Source: Daphnia pulex
Taxonomy: Eukaryota; Arthropoda; Branchiopoda; Diplostraca; Daphniidae
NCBI RefSeq assembly: GCF_021134715.1
Contig: NC_060025.1
Location: forward strand, 5,456,001-5,520,000
DNA length: 64,000 bases
Direction of reading: 5' to 3'
Part shown: piece by piece, positions 11,706 to 23,300 of the stretch
Numbering within the stretch: the first letter of the stretch is position 1
Layout of the letters: each line of letters starts with the position of its first letter
Translations under genes and position numbers: made by a program
The notes under the pieces: model-generated
Database searches by the model: none
What the model saw: the letters and a program-made list of their open reading frames with translations, nothing else
Told to the model about the DNA's origin: nothing

Positions 11706-13688
11706 ATGTCTTGCAACGACGTAGATGAATACACAATGTACCTTCAGTTGTACAAACGGTACAAACAGGATTGTATTGAGATGGGAAAGGTTCCCAAAGA
11801 ATTAATATCGTTTCTCGGACAGTTAAAAGCAAAAGCGCGTGGCCCTGGTAATGCTGTTTTTTTAAAATAAATTGTGATCATACATATATCTAATTTGTGT
11901 TTTCATTACCTCTAGGTGACGATAGTCAGTTGAAGGGAAACTTAACTGAATCGCAAGAAAGTAAACCATCTTTGGTCTCAGTCTTGGAACCTCCTTGTCC
12001 TTCACCGATGACAACCAAATTTGATAATGTTGCTGCACATTTTACAACCACCTCATCCTCTGGTCATTCAGCATTGAATCCAAAATCTGCTAACAGAGCC
12101 ACAAATTTTCCTGCCTTACATGGTATCAAACGAAAGCTGAGAACTATTGAAAGCAGAAGCGTTCCCATAGTTAAGAAACGTATGTGGCTTTCAAATTTTT
12201 ATGCTTAGAATTATCAACTAAATTCTTCTCTAAAATTAAATTTAGGATGCATAAACACATTTACATTACATGTATTTGTGTTACCTCACCTGGGCTGGCT
12301 GGGAACCAGAGCTACACCTGTTGAGAAGTCCGATATTGCTGACATTTTTGTTGCTCAGAGAGTTGTCACCTTCTGTGTTGAACACAGTGAAGCGGAACAC
12401 AAAACAGCCATTTTAAAGTAATTTAAATAACGAAATTGTTAATAACTCAATTTAACTAGAAAAATTTTGCAGTATGTATGCTGATATTTCCCTACAGGAC
12501 TTTGTGGCCCAAAGAGCTAACCGCAATGGAAGAAGACTGTTATCTCTTCTTGATTTGAGTACTGATGAACTTAAGAAGGTGTGAAATTATTAAAATCTAT
12601 CATTTCTATCCAATTAAATGTTCTATCGTCTGAAATTACAGGGAGGTGGGCTGTTGTGGTGTACCTCCACAACACCTTTAAATTTCAAAGGGAACAAATT
12701 CTTGAATAACCAACTATGTGCAAATTGTTTTAAAACTATAGCAAATTCTATAGACAGCTTCAAAAAACATCAACTTGTATGTCTACGAAGATATCAAGGC
12801 ATGGAGTACGAGTCGGAGGATTCCGAAGTTGAAATTTTGCATGATGCAAGAGATAAACCTTTTCTTATACCATTAGAAGGGAGAACCATTGAAGTGAAAA
12901 GTGTTCCTACAGTTAAGAAAAGTATGGGGCTTTAAAAATTTTTTTTCTTGGAATTATCAACTCAGTTCTTCTCTAAAATTTAATTCAGGATGCATAAACA
13001 CATCCACATTTACATTACATGTATTTGTGTTCCCACACTTCGGCTGGTTCGGAAGTACAGCCACTACAGGAGAAAAGGCGGACTTGTGTGACATGTTTGT
13101 TGCTCAGAGAGTTGTAACTTTTCACCTTGATCATAACGAAACGCAACACAAAAACGCAATTTTGAAGTGATTTAAATAATTAAATTATTAAGATATTCAA
13201 ATTTAACTTGCAACATTTTCAGTGCGTATGGCGATGTTTTCCTAGAGGACTTTGTGGCCCAAAGAGCTGTCAGCAATGGAAGTAGATTGACCTCTCCTAG
13301 AAATTTAAGCACTGAAGAACTTCAAAAGGTGTAAAATAATTAAAACTCACTTCTATTCATTTTTATTTATACTTATGTGGGAAAATAGGAAAGCGGCTTA
13401 CTGTGGTGCACCTCAATAAAACCTTTGAAGTTGGAATCGGGTGGACAACGGTGTGCGCATTGTTTTCAAACTTTATCGAATTCTGTCGGCAGCTACCAAC
13501 TACATCAACTTGGTTGTCAACGTCGAAATGAATCCCTGGAGATTTTCGATGAAGAATCAGACGAATTCATTCTTAATTCATCATGTGCTTCTTTTCCCAT
13601 TGACTTTGTTGACCATGAAAACGTCATCACACAAGTGACCATGGCTCATAAAGTTGTGGAGCATGCTGCAACACGAACTGCATCTTAA
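11706..13688 (+). CDS. Unrecognised 515-residue protein with duplicated zinc-finger module (8 exons)
   Basis: I do not recognise this family. Exons: 11706-11847, 11916-12179, 12246-12417, 12473-12578, 12642-12921, 12989-13166, 13223-13328, 13389-13688. The total is 1548 nt with all phases matching. Exons 3-5 and 6-8 are a tandem duplication with the same intron phases (1, 2, 0). Each module starts RCINT, continues TLHVFV-PH-GW and DFVAQRA, and ends GLLWCTS followed by a CX2C-X13-H-X3-C finger (CANCFKTIANSIDSFKKHQL and CAHCFQTLSNSVGSYQLHQL). FVAQR occurs twice per module. The introns preceding the two modules are also alike, so the duplication is fairly recent. The N-terminal part is helical then Ser/Pro-rich, ending in a Lys/Arg patch (SVPIVKKR) that is echoed before module 2. 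A nuclear nucleic-acid-binding role is a guess. An upstream in-frame ATG at 11577 was not used because its residues look non-coding. A polyadenylation signal lies at 14004-14009. Confidence 0.8.
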
Positions 13689-14003
13689 GAGGAGCGTAGA
13701 CTTCACTGTCTTTTGGCGGTGGAAAGAAGATTACCACCACTGCCTTGCACACCACCATTAACCAAGATGTTTACAGAGATCGTATCTGTGGGTCACGTTC
13801 CAACCGATCCTCCAACTCCTTCAGGTGATTTAAAGTCCACGTTCGTCCACTCTCCCTCCTTTTTTCTAAATTATCTTATCCTTTTTAATCAAGCATGTTT
13901 TCTCTTTAAACAACCATCTAGTTAAAGTTAAACCCTGTTCCTAAAATCAAGATTACTTTCCTTGTCACAAGACTCATACTCTGCAGAATTTGTGCTTTAT
14001 TTC

Positions 14004-14009
14004 AATAAA
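14004..14009 (+). terminator. Candidate polyadenylation signal of the 515-residue gene
   Basis: AATAAA about 316 nt after the stop codon; a second overlapping signal follows directly. Confidence 0.5.
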
Positions 14010-14397
14010 ATAAACAGAAACTCGAAGCGATCAATCTTACAACAAATTTTGCTATTTTTTTGTTGAATGATTAACTTGTTATATTACTTAAGTATTTTTG
14101 TAAACTCCTGAACTGAATAACTGATAGCCGTCACTCATTTAAATTCCAATATTCTCGTCATGACAACGCTGTCCCACATTTAAACAGAAAACAGCTGTTT
14201 CAACCACGTCCTCGATTCCACGAAGACGATAGCCATTGGGCTAAAGTGTGACCATCTTGTTTTTTACGGGAATGTGGGATTGTGAATTGAAACAAAAGTA
14301 CACGCTTGTATCTTGTAAGTATTACGTTTGACAATAGTGTAATTTACGTTTACTTAATGTGAGTTTTTCAAGGAGATCGTCTTAGGACAGTTGAGTT

Positions 14398-16715
14398 ATG
14401 GCCGCTTTAGACCACGGAATATTATTGGTGTGTAGAACAGTGCCTGGTTCACGTTTTCGATCGTCTGTACTGGCATGTGAGCACAATTACACATGGCATT
14501 TGAACGCCGATAGGTAATAGCATTATTCGGTATTCTTAGTATGTTTTAATGTATTTTTTTTCTTTCAATTGTATCGTTATTAGATTTTATCGTTGTTCAG
14601 AAACGAAACGTGGATGCTCAGCAAAGATTTATGTTTTAGAAGACGGTACTTACTGGATGACAAATGGGCACAATGGCCACTTAAATAAGGAACATGAAAT
14701 CAAGTTGAACGCGGTGAAACGTGAAATGTGTATCCGTGCTAGCAATAGCAGAGTACCTTTCAGATTAATTTTTGATGAAGTTAGAGAAATGTAAGTTTTA
14801 ATGTTTTAAAAGTTATTTGTGATGCTCAATATGCTATTACCATTTAAAGTTACCCTGACGTTGTAATCGGATATAATGGTAACATTCAACGATCCATGCA
14901 GCGTGCAAGGAGTTCAGCGCAGCCTAGAAATCCGAGAACACTGGATGAAGTGGAGGCATTATTGGTTGCTACACCGCTTTACAAGCATTATATATTCCAA
15001 TTTTATTAAATGGTATCTTACTTATTTGTTACTTGTAAGTCGAACAAGAGATGGCAATTCACAATTCTACCATGGAAGGGTATCTACTGCTACTGGTACT
15101 GCACTCATATTTATTAGCCTTTCCATGCTACCGGTATTGTGTACATCGCAGGAAGTGGCATGTGATGCTACTTTTGAAACTTTACCCTTGTTGTTTTCGC
15201 AAATGTTCACCGTGCATGTTTCAGCTTACACATATGTAAGTGCTATTTTGTCATTCAATTGCCATTTCTGTGTGTCAATAATTTTTACTATTTTTGTCCC
15301 ATTAGATGTTTCCATTAGCTTACGCCCTGATGACAGAAAAAACGGAAGCGTTATACACTTTAGTGTTGGGACGTATAATTGAAGTTTTAAATGCACTAAC
15401 AGGTGGAGTTCCCGCAACTATAATATCTATGATAGCAGATTTCAAATATGCGATATTAAATGCGATGGAAACCACATTTCCAGCAGGCCATTCTAGGGGA
15501 TGTTGGTATCATTTTGGACAGGTTAGATTACTTTTATTAACATACGCTTAAAAATTCTTGAAAGGTAAATTAGAAAAACATTTTATTATTTAGGCGATCT
15601 ATAGGAAAGTTTGTGATGAGGGATTAAAACAAGCCTATGATGAAAGGCCCAATGTGCAAAAGCTAATAAAAATGTTGATTGCACTTGCTCTTCTACCCGT
15701 GAATCAAGTTGATGCTGGATTCTTGGTAAATTTTGAATGTTTTCTTTATGTATTCTATGAGGAAATTATTTTAAATTTCTTTGGCTACAATTACAGCATA
15801 TCAGGCAACAGTCTCTGATCTTACTTGCAGAAGAAACGCCTCAGGTGCGACAAGCTATGCATATCATTTTCGAATATATGCAAACCTATTGCTTGGATAC
15901 TGTTACACCGGAGCGTTTTTGCGTTCAGGGACATTCACGTCGAACAAACAACGAGGTAGAATCGTTCCATCGCTGGTTCAACGCACGATGTGGGAAATAT
16001 CACCAGAACTTTTGGACTTTCTTAGGTACGCGTTTAATAAAATATAAAATGTGTACTCCAGTTGTATTTAATTTCCGATACTATCCTTTGTTTCAGAGTA
16101 CTTACAAAAAATTGAATCTTTAACATTGAAAGATTTTGATATTGCAAGAGCAGGAGGTCAAATTCGACGAGATCAGGGTGTGACGCAACGCCAAAAAGAT
16201 GAGAGAATCCGGCATTTTGGTCGACAGCTTGCTAATGGGCAAATGCCACTTGGTCAGTATTTGGAAATGTGTTCATCGTTTTTCGAACCTGCACTACCAC
16301 CTCCTGCAATACTTATTCCACTTGTACCTGCGCTGCCTGTGCATTTGGGTTCCGACGAGGATCACATCAATTCAGACAACTCTTCGGTAAGTACTTATCA
16401 TTTTTCGGTACCTGATTATTCATAATTCTGTTCTCGTTTAATAAGAATGAAGAAGAGAATTACGCTGGTCATGCTGGTGGTGTTCATGGAAGGGGTCGAG
16501 CACCAAGAAGACGTCAAGTGAATCGCGAAGCTCAAAGGGTGCGAAGAGGAGTAAGAAGACATGGAGGAGTCAGAGTAGTTGGAGAAATTATAGAAGCACA
16601 AGTAGACGAAGCGGAACTGCGGCGAGCCCGTTTTCTACTGTTACAGGAAATGGGCAGAGAATTCACTATGCCACAGGCAGCCGAAATATTGCAAGCGGCT
16701 GCTGTATTGAATTGA
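14398..16715 (+). CDS. FLYWCH zinc-finger plus MULE transposase-domain protein
   Basis: Exons seen: 14398-14513, 14584-14790, 14850 to about 15000, one ending at 15235, 15306-15521, 15594-15725, 15797-16025, 16097-16386 and 16446-16715. Apart from one junction the phases agree. The N-terminal FLYWCH-type finger spans exons 1-2 (YTWHLNADRFYRCSETKRGC, then a GHNGH histidine pair). The MULE domain has the three acidic positions expected for catalysis: ACDATF, IADFKYAI and TNNEVESFHRWFN. It also has the family GCWYHFGQ motif. The C terminus is Arg-rich then helical. The junction near 14960-15050 is unresolved: exon 3 read straight on meets a stop, and I found no splice that restores frame. Several short introns suggest a host-retained gene rather than a fresh transposon, and I saw no terminal inverted repeats. 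It could be domesticated or recently inactivated. Confidence 0.75.
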
Positions 16716-17154
16716 ATGCTGTGTGCAGTATTTGTGTAACATATCATGTTTCAATACCCTTCTGCTATCTGGACTGAATTAACCTTAAATTTTAACGATC
16801 AATCGTTTCGTTCGTTCTAACGTACAAAACAGCATTTGGTTTATTTTGTTAAACGAAAAACTTGTTGATTCCCTCTGCGCTGTGACCTTCACTATCCTAT
16901 GTCATCCAGATATTTGAAAATGACCAGCAGAATTTATCGTACGACATTTGCATTTGTTTTGGAAATTGAGAACAACCTCTTTTGAAATGAAGTTTACCTG
17001 CTTTCTTGTAATAATCAGCAACCAGTTTTGGTGGTGGGGAAGGGGGGAGAACAACAGAGAACTTTTGATATTTAAAATTACAATTTTTGTGATTAGTGAG
17101 TTTTGGTTAGTTTAGATTTCGACATAATTTATAACAGAACGATTAATATCCGAA
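16716..17154. other. Intergenic, nothing recognised
   Basis: AT-rich sequence downstream of the MULE gene and downstream of the minus-strand Ser/Tyr-rich gene. No ORF, repeat or RNA gene was recognised. Confidence 0.4.
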
Positions 17155-18274
17155 TTGTCCGCCATAGTCTTTTCTTCCCGAATTTTCAGCTTCTATGCTC
17201 GCCGCATTGAACTGGATGGTAGCAAACGATAGCCTATTACCGTCCGGGACGTAGGAAATTTCTGTACACATGGCCAGCCCAAAAACATATTGAAACCATT
17301 AGAACAGATTCTCTTGCCAAATTATCGTGCGGGTAAACATTTCAAAATTTTCCTGTTTTCTTACTTGATGGATCGTGAAGGCCTCGTACGACGAACCGGT
17401 TTGCCCGTACTGTGTTTGGGAAGTAAGCATAAAAGAAAACAAGTAAAAAAAAAAAAAAGAAATGTGGTCAGTTAGCGGGCCGAGAATTTCTTTTGGTTGT
17501 TCGTGAAAGAATTCCGTCTTGTGCAACAGTGTCCAATATCGTTTGAAACAATTTTCTGTAAAAGTCTACGACTCTTTAACTTCCTCACTAGGCACTTTGA
17601 CGGAATTGTATAATTGGGGTACATGCCTGGCCAACTCGGAAATGGTCTCGTGCATAAATATTCTGTCGATGAGATGATTCGAAGGAATCACGAACCGAAT
17701 AATTGGGTGTTCGCTGCGCCGTCTTCTCATTCCCGTGTGATGAATAGTAGTTGTTTCGACTTCTGAATGTTTCACGAACTACCGGCTGGTATGTTTGCTC
17801 TCTGTGCCGATAATTCCGCTGTTCAGTCGAATGACTTGTGTGCCGACAAAAGGTTGCTGTACTGTAAGGACTATCAATCGGATCGCTGCTGGAAGAGGAA
17901 TAGCCTTGGTCGCTACTGGGAGAGGAATAATTCGTGCCATCACTACTGGGTGAGGAATAACTTGGGCTATCACTGGGAGAGTAATAGTTCTGGCCAATAC
18001 TGCTGGGAGAGGAATAACTCGGGACACTGCTGGGTGAGGAATGGCTTGAGTCACCACTGGAAGGAGAATAGCTCGGGTTATTACTGGCAAAGTAATAGTT
18101 CTGGCCAATATTGGTAGAAGAATAACTCTGATCACTAACGCCGTGTGATGTTGGTACAGCGTACACCACAATGGACTCAAAGCCAGCTCCTAGTCTACGG
18201 ACGAGTCCGTTGGGAACCGAGGTGGCTATATTTAAAACGATTGCGAAACCTGTCAAGTGCAGTTCGATTTGCAT
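17155..18274 (-). CDS. Ser/Tyr/Pro-rich, possibly secreted protein (incomplete exon model)
   Basis: The main exon reads from ATG at 18274 to a stop at 17588 (228 residues). The first 20 residues include a hydrophobic stretch (TGFAIVLNIATSV) that could be a signal peptide. Residues about 45-145 are imperfect repeats of YSSPSS with QNYYS variants, followed by an Arg/His/Tyr-rich tail. Two smaller downstream exons look likely: one near 17377-17421 behind a polypyrimidine tract (YGQTGSSYEAFTIHQ, with a GTAAGA donor) and a last one around 17155-17270 ending RKDYGGQFGY then stop. I could not fix the frame across these joints. Composition suits a cuticle, silk or matrix protein, but no known cuticle domain is visible. 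An overlapping frame at 17566-17775 also looks protein-like, so splicing near 17600 is uncertain. Confidence 0.4.
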
Positions 18275-18814
18275 GGCGTGAAAGACGGTGTGAACGTTAT
18301 GCAGTCTGTGACCGACTGAGTAGCCTGAACATTTTTCGCAGCAACTTATTGCAACCAGGAATCCAACGGTGTGTTCAAGATCCAGTTACGAAAGATAACA
18401 AGATTGAAGCGAGATAGGATAACTAACCATAGAGAGACATGGAGGGTCGTGCGTTGAATATGCAATTCAATTTCGAAGAGTGAAAAATCCGCGCAAAGTT
18501 CCTTTGATGTGAATCAAGTCAACTGTCATGCAGGACAGGTTGCGCTCTTTTTTCTTTCTTTTTTTAATTTGTGCCTTGCGTCAATTTGATCTGTCAAGCT
18601 ATTCATGCAAAGAAGGAAATCTTGTTTTTTTTCCTTTGTAGAAATATGATTTATTTTCATATGGGCATACACATACATAGAAAGGTCATTTAAGAAAAGA
18701 AAAAGTACAGTGAAAGAACACAATCAATATTTTGTTATTAAGTCGTTTTATTATCATCATTTATACTCTTTGTCTGCTATTCAGGAATTTTTTGTTCTTG
18801 TTTGAGATTATTAA

Positions 18815-19081
18815 TTATATCCAACTTGGATCAAAGGGTTGACACTTGTTGCCATCGCCCCATTCCGACTCCAGTTCCTTATAGGACTGAAAATTCCCAT
18901 CTTGTTGCTGCTGCAGTCTTCGACACCAATTACAAAATCCATGACGTGACATGTCCTCCACGCTGTATTCCACATCATAATAATCTTTCCACTAGAAATA
19001 CTCGTTGTTTAGCGTGTCGTTTGCATCGAGTAATTTGAGATAAGCAACCAATTCTTTTGATTTGAATTTGCGAGCGTCCAT
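18815..19081 (-). pseudogene. 89-codon ORF with one internal TAG, unrecognised
   Basis: Reading the minus strand from ATG 19081 to TAA 18815 gives an ordinary-looking small acidic protein (MDARKFKSKELVAYLKLLD at the start, FCNWCRRL and CQPFDPSWI near the end). It is interrupted by a single TAG at 18992-18994. The open frame on both sides with no length change suggests a recent nonsense change, or an exon start at TTTCTAG/TGGAAAG whose upstream exon lies elsewhere. Family not recognised. Confidence 0.4.
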
Positions 19082-19275
19082 GTACGGATGGGGCGGTGCG
19101 TGTTGAGTGTAAGTTACTTGAGTGTCTATAGACCTATCTTAGTTATAAAGCAGTTTGGCCCGAAAAGGATGTTAATAGTCCTTTTTTTTTGGGGCTGGAG
19201 GGATCGGGAAGGCTTCGTCCGAGTAGTCTCCCTTATATGCGCTAGTGACGCCTTGCGGATTTTTCCAGAAACATA

Positions 19276-19755
19276 CAGTACCTACCGAAAGTCTTTGGAA
19301 GCCCGAGAGGACCCTCTCTCGCGCCAACGAAAAAACAAAGGGTGGGTGCGGAAAAAAGGGGAATTCTACTTTTTCGTTTTTCAACTTCAAATTCACCTTA
19401 GATAATATCAATAAAAAAAATTGAAAATCAGACCTGATATAAAGCTAACGCAGGTTTATTTTTGTAAAAAAGTCGCGTTTCCCTAGCCCTAGCCGTTCAA
19501 CTGCAAAAAAAGGCCAAAGTGGCCTAATTTGCATAAGGTCCTCTCGGCATTCCAAGACTTTTAGAACCGGCTAAAAGTACTTCGGAAAATTAAAACAAAA
19601 ATCTGAAAAAAATCAGAGGTGTTTTCACTACCATTACCTATGTACATACCAAATTTGAAAGAATTTGATCAAAAACTGTAGTACTTAGAGGACTGCAAAT
19701 ACATCGTTTTTGCATAAGGTCCTCTCGGGCTTCCAAAGACTTTCGGTAGGTACTG
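19276..19755. mobile_element. 480-bp Tc1/mariner-like MITE
   Basis: Terminal inverted repeats of about 40 bp start CAGTACCTACCGAAAGTCTT and end with the complement, flanked by TA (19274-19275 and 19756-19757). An extra internal copy of the TIR core with GGTCCTCTCGG lies near 19540. The layout (CAGT start, AAAGT core, CGAGAGG, internal TIR copy) parallels the larger fold-back element at 7399-8340, suggesting one superfamily. No transposase ORF. Confidence 0.85.
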
Positions 19756-19920
19756 TATTTGAACACGTTTTTTTCAAAGTCCTTGCCAAAGAAAACAAAT
19801 TCAGATTTTGTTTAAAAAATGTAAAAAACTCGCATTTCTTACAGAATCTAGGCATTTCATCTATTTCGCTTTAAAAATATAGAAAAAACAAGGAAAAATG
19901 TTAAAATAGGATTGTTTCAT

Positions 19921-19981
19921 GCAGAGTTTTGAATCCAAGACATCTACCTTGAGACTCAACCGCTCTACCTACTGGGTTGTC
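19921..19981 (-). pseudogene. tRNA-like fragment (tRNA pseudogene or SINE head)
   Basis: The minus strand reads as a degraded tRNA. It has an A-box-like GTAGGTAGAGCGGTTGAG and a B-box-like GGATTCAAAAC about 45 nt apart. The acceptor stem does not pair well, so it is not a working tRNA. Confidence 0.5.
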
Positions 19982-20383
19982 ATTCACTTACAAAAATTTA
20001 AAAATTGCTTATCATAACCCTTTATTCGGAGCAAAACAGCAGTTCAGTGAGGCTACGCGTGGTTTCAGCCCTGCATATTAGGGAGAGCCATGTGGCGTCT
20101 GCAAATCACGTGATCTCGAACTTTGAGAAAATGCTGGAAAACATCTGACGAAGCCTTATGGAGAATTCCTACAGCGTCGCTTCACCATACTCTCTATCAC
20201 TCTGCTATCGATGGTTGGAGTTCGAAAACAAATTAATGGCCAAAAGAATAGATCTCCTTTGCTTTTTTTAAAATTTGGCCTCTAGATGGCGTGGCGAAAT
20301 GACGTCTGTCAATGGCGAAAATCTTCAGAAAATGACGAAAAATTTTCATGATTTTCAATTGTATGTAAAAAATTTATTTATTT

Positions 20384-23300
20384 TTTTTATTTATATAGCG
20401 CACTTATCATGCAAGCATGCTACAAATGACGCTGAAGTACAATCGTCGGTTTTTGGAACAACAAATTTCATTGGGAAAAGCGATACTGAGGAGGTGGGTC
20501 TTAAGTTTCGATTTGAAAGAGAAGAGTGTTGTCGAGCTAGTGATGGTGGGTGGGAGAGAATTGAGAAGTGTAGGACCAAGAAAAGAGAAGGATCTTTCGC
20601 CGTATGTTGAAAGACGGGCGCGGGGGACCAGGAGGGAGGTAGTGCTAGAGGACCTTAAGGATCGTGCTGGGGTGTAAGTGGAAAGAAGAGAAGAGAGATA
20701 GACGGGTGCGAGTGGGGGAGAGAGACGACAGCGGAAGGCGAGAGTTGTGGCTTTGAAATTGATGCGAAACTTGACGGGTAGCCATTTTAGTTCCTTTAGG
20801 AGTGGAGTGGCACCGTCACGCTTGCGTCTGCACAGGATGAGCCGGGCGGCAGCATTTTGGACCCTCTGTAGGTAAATGATGGTTTTGTCAGGTAAGCCGG
20901 CGTACAGGGAGTTGCAGTAGTCGAGGCGCGACATCACGAATGCGTGAACGAGAGCTTTTGTGGCTGGCTGGTCAAGGAAGCGACGAATGCGGGCGATGAG
21001 CCTGAGGTGGTAGAAGGCTGATTTCGCTGCACTTTTTACTTGGCGCTCCATTGTGAGCCCAGCGTCGAATAGGACTCCGAGGTTGCGACACTTGGTTACC
21101 GGGGAAATTTCCAAAGAGCCAACTGTTAACGGGGTGTCGGGGAGGAGGTGAAGTTTGTTTTTAGGCGCGGCGAGGAAATAGACGGTCTTGTCGATGTTGA
21201 GTTTGACACGATTTTCAAGGTAGAAACGCTCGCAGTTGAGGCACCATTTGGAGAGAAAAGAGATAAAGGTGGTGGGCTGGGATGAAGGAGAGGGATTTTT
21301 AGCAAGAGGTAGTCTAATTCGGGCTTGAGTGTCGTCAGAAAAACCGTCGATGGTGACGCCATCCGTAGCTGTCACTGAAGGAAGCTGGCAGATATAGATG
21401 GTGAACAGAGTCCCGCCGAGAACTGAGCCTTGGGGAACTCCGAAACGAATGTTGATCGTCTGTGACGAGACGTTGCCGATCCTGACAACTTGAGTTCGGC
21501 CACGGAGGTAGGACGTGAACCAGCTAAGTGCTGGGCCGGTGAGGCCGCAGTGTCGGTTCAGGCGATCGAGGAGGACGTCATGGTCGATAGTGTCGAACGC
21601 GGCCGACAAGTCGAGGAGGACTATTGCGGTTCCGATTCCATCGTCGGCGGCCCGTAGCAAGTCGTCTCGTAGGCTTAGAAGAGCTGTTTCCGTGGAATAG
21701 TTCTGCCGGTAAGCGGATTGTCGGTCTGGCAGTAAGTCGTGGCGGGCGAGATGGTCACTAAGCTGAAAAAAGATGGCCCTCTCGATAAGTTTTGAGAGAA
21801 AAGGGAGGTTAGAAACTGGTCTGTAGCTGTTGGGGTCGTCGGTATCAAGGTTAGGTTTTTTAAGTAGGGGAGAGATGGAAGCGTGTTTCAGTGCACTGGG
21901 AAAAGTACCAGAGGAGAGAGATAAATTGAGAATGGCTGTTATCGGAGTGACGAGAAAATCTAAAAAACGCTTCAGTAGCACGGTGGGAATTGGATCGAGG
22001 CAACAGGACTTATTTGGTGAAGAGGAAATTAGTTCGCGGACATCGTCGGAGGTGAGCTGGCGAAAATCGGCTAGGCGGGTAGATGGATCAGCGACTGGAG
22101 AAGGTACGTGGGGCCGGATGGGTGGAAGACCGGCGTCGTCTGCTGCGGTGTCGAGGCCAAAACGGATTTGAGACACCTTGGCTTCGAAGAAATTTGCTAG
22201 CTCGGCAGCGGCGACGGCGTCGGAATCTCTATTTGGTACGGCTCGGGTGGTCTGAGTGCCCATCAGAGAGTTGACGAGAGAAAAAAGCTTCTTGCTGTCA
22301 CCCCGACAGTCCGCCACCTTTGATGAGACGTACGACGTGCGCTCGGAGGCAAGCAGGTAGTTGTGCTGACGTCGCTTGTCGCGGTAAAGTTAAAGATGGA
22401 CGGTGAGTCTGCGTTTCAGCCAGGTCCTCTCTGCGCGACGCTTCGCTCGTTTTGTCTGCCGTGTTGCTTCCGTGATCCATGGGGCGGATGGGCGGAGAAC
22501 GACGTTTTTCGTGACGACTGGTGCGTGTTTGTCGATGAGGGAACGAAGACCATCGTTGTATTGGGCGACGAGGCAGTCAAGGGCGTCGGACGGATCGGTG
22601 ATGAGGTTCAAACGTTCGATGTCGTGGACGAAAGCTTCAGGATCGATGTCGCGGAGCCGACGGAAAGAGATCGGCATAGATGGAAAACGTGGTGACCGGA
22701 AGGACAATGAGACAAGCACTGGTCGGTGGTCACTGAAGAAACCAAGAACACTTGTGCCACGTACGAGGTCGTCGGACGACCTAGTGAAAACAAGGTCAAG
22801 AATTGAGCCGCCTTCGTGGGTCGCCGATGTGACGAGCTGTGAGAGACCGAAAGCTTCGATGCTGTCGAGTAATCGTTGTGCCGCATCGTCAGGCTGGTCT
22901 CGGATGCTCAGGTTGAAATCACCAACAATGAGAAGCTTCTCATTAGTAAGGGCAATTTGTTCGAGGAGGGATGAGAATTCATCGCGAAACACAGAATGCG
23001 ATGACGCTGGTGGTCTGTAGACGACGAGAAGGCGGATCGCGATTGGGCGGAGAGAGAGTGAGCAGTCGATCAGTTCAAACGAATTGAACGTTGGGTGGGA
23101 ATGTCGACGGACACTGATGGTTGATTTGAAGATGACTGCTACTCCCCCTCCCCTTCTGGACGCTCGAGGTTGGTGAACAGCCGAGAATCCGGACGGACAG
23201 CATGCTGCAAGTTCGTGGTCACCGTTTGTCGGTGTGAGCCAAGTTTCTGTAATGGCTAGGATGTCGGGTCGGGAGTCTGAGACGAGTTCGTTTAGAGCCT

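Noticed and set aside
14398-16715. MULE gene called as a mobile element with ends
   Set aside because: I could not find terminal inverted repeats or a 9-bp duplication around it, so it is listed as a gene.
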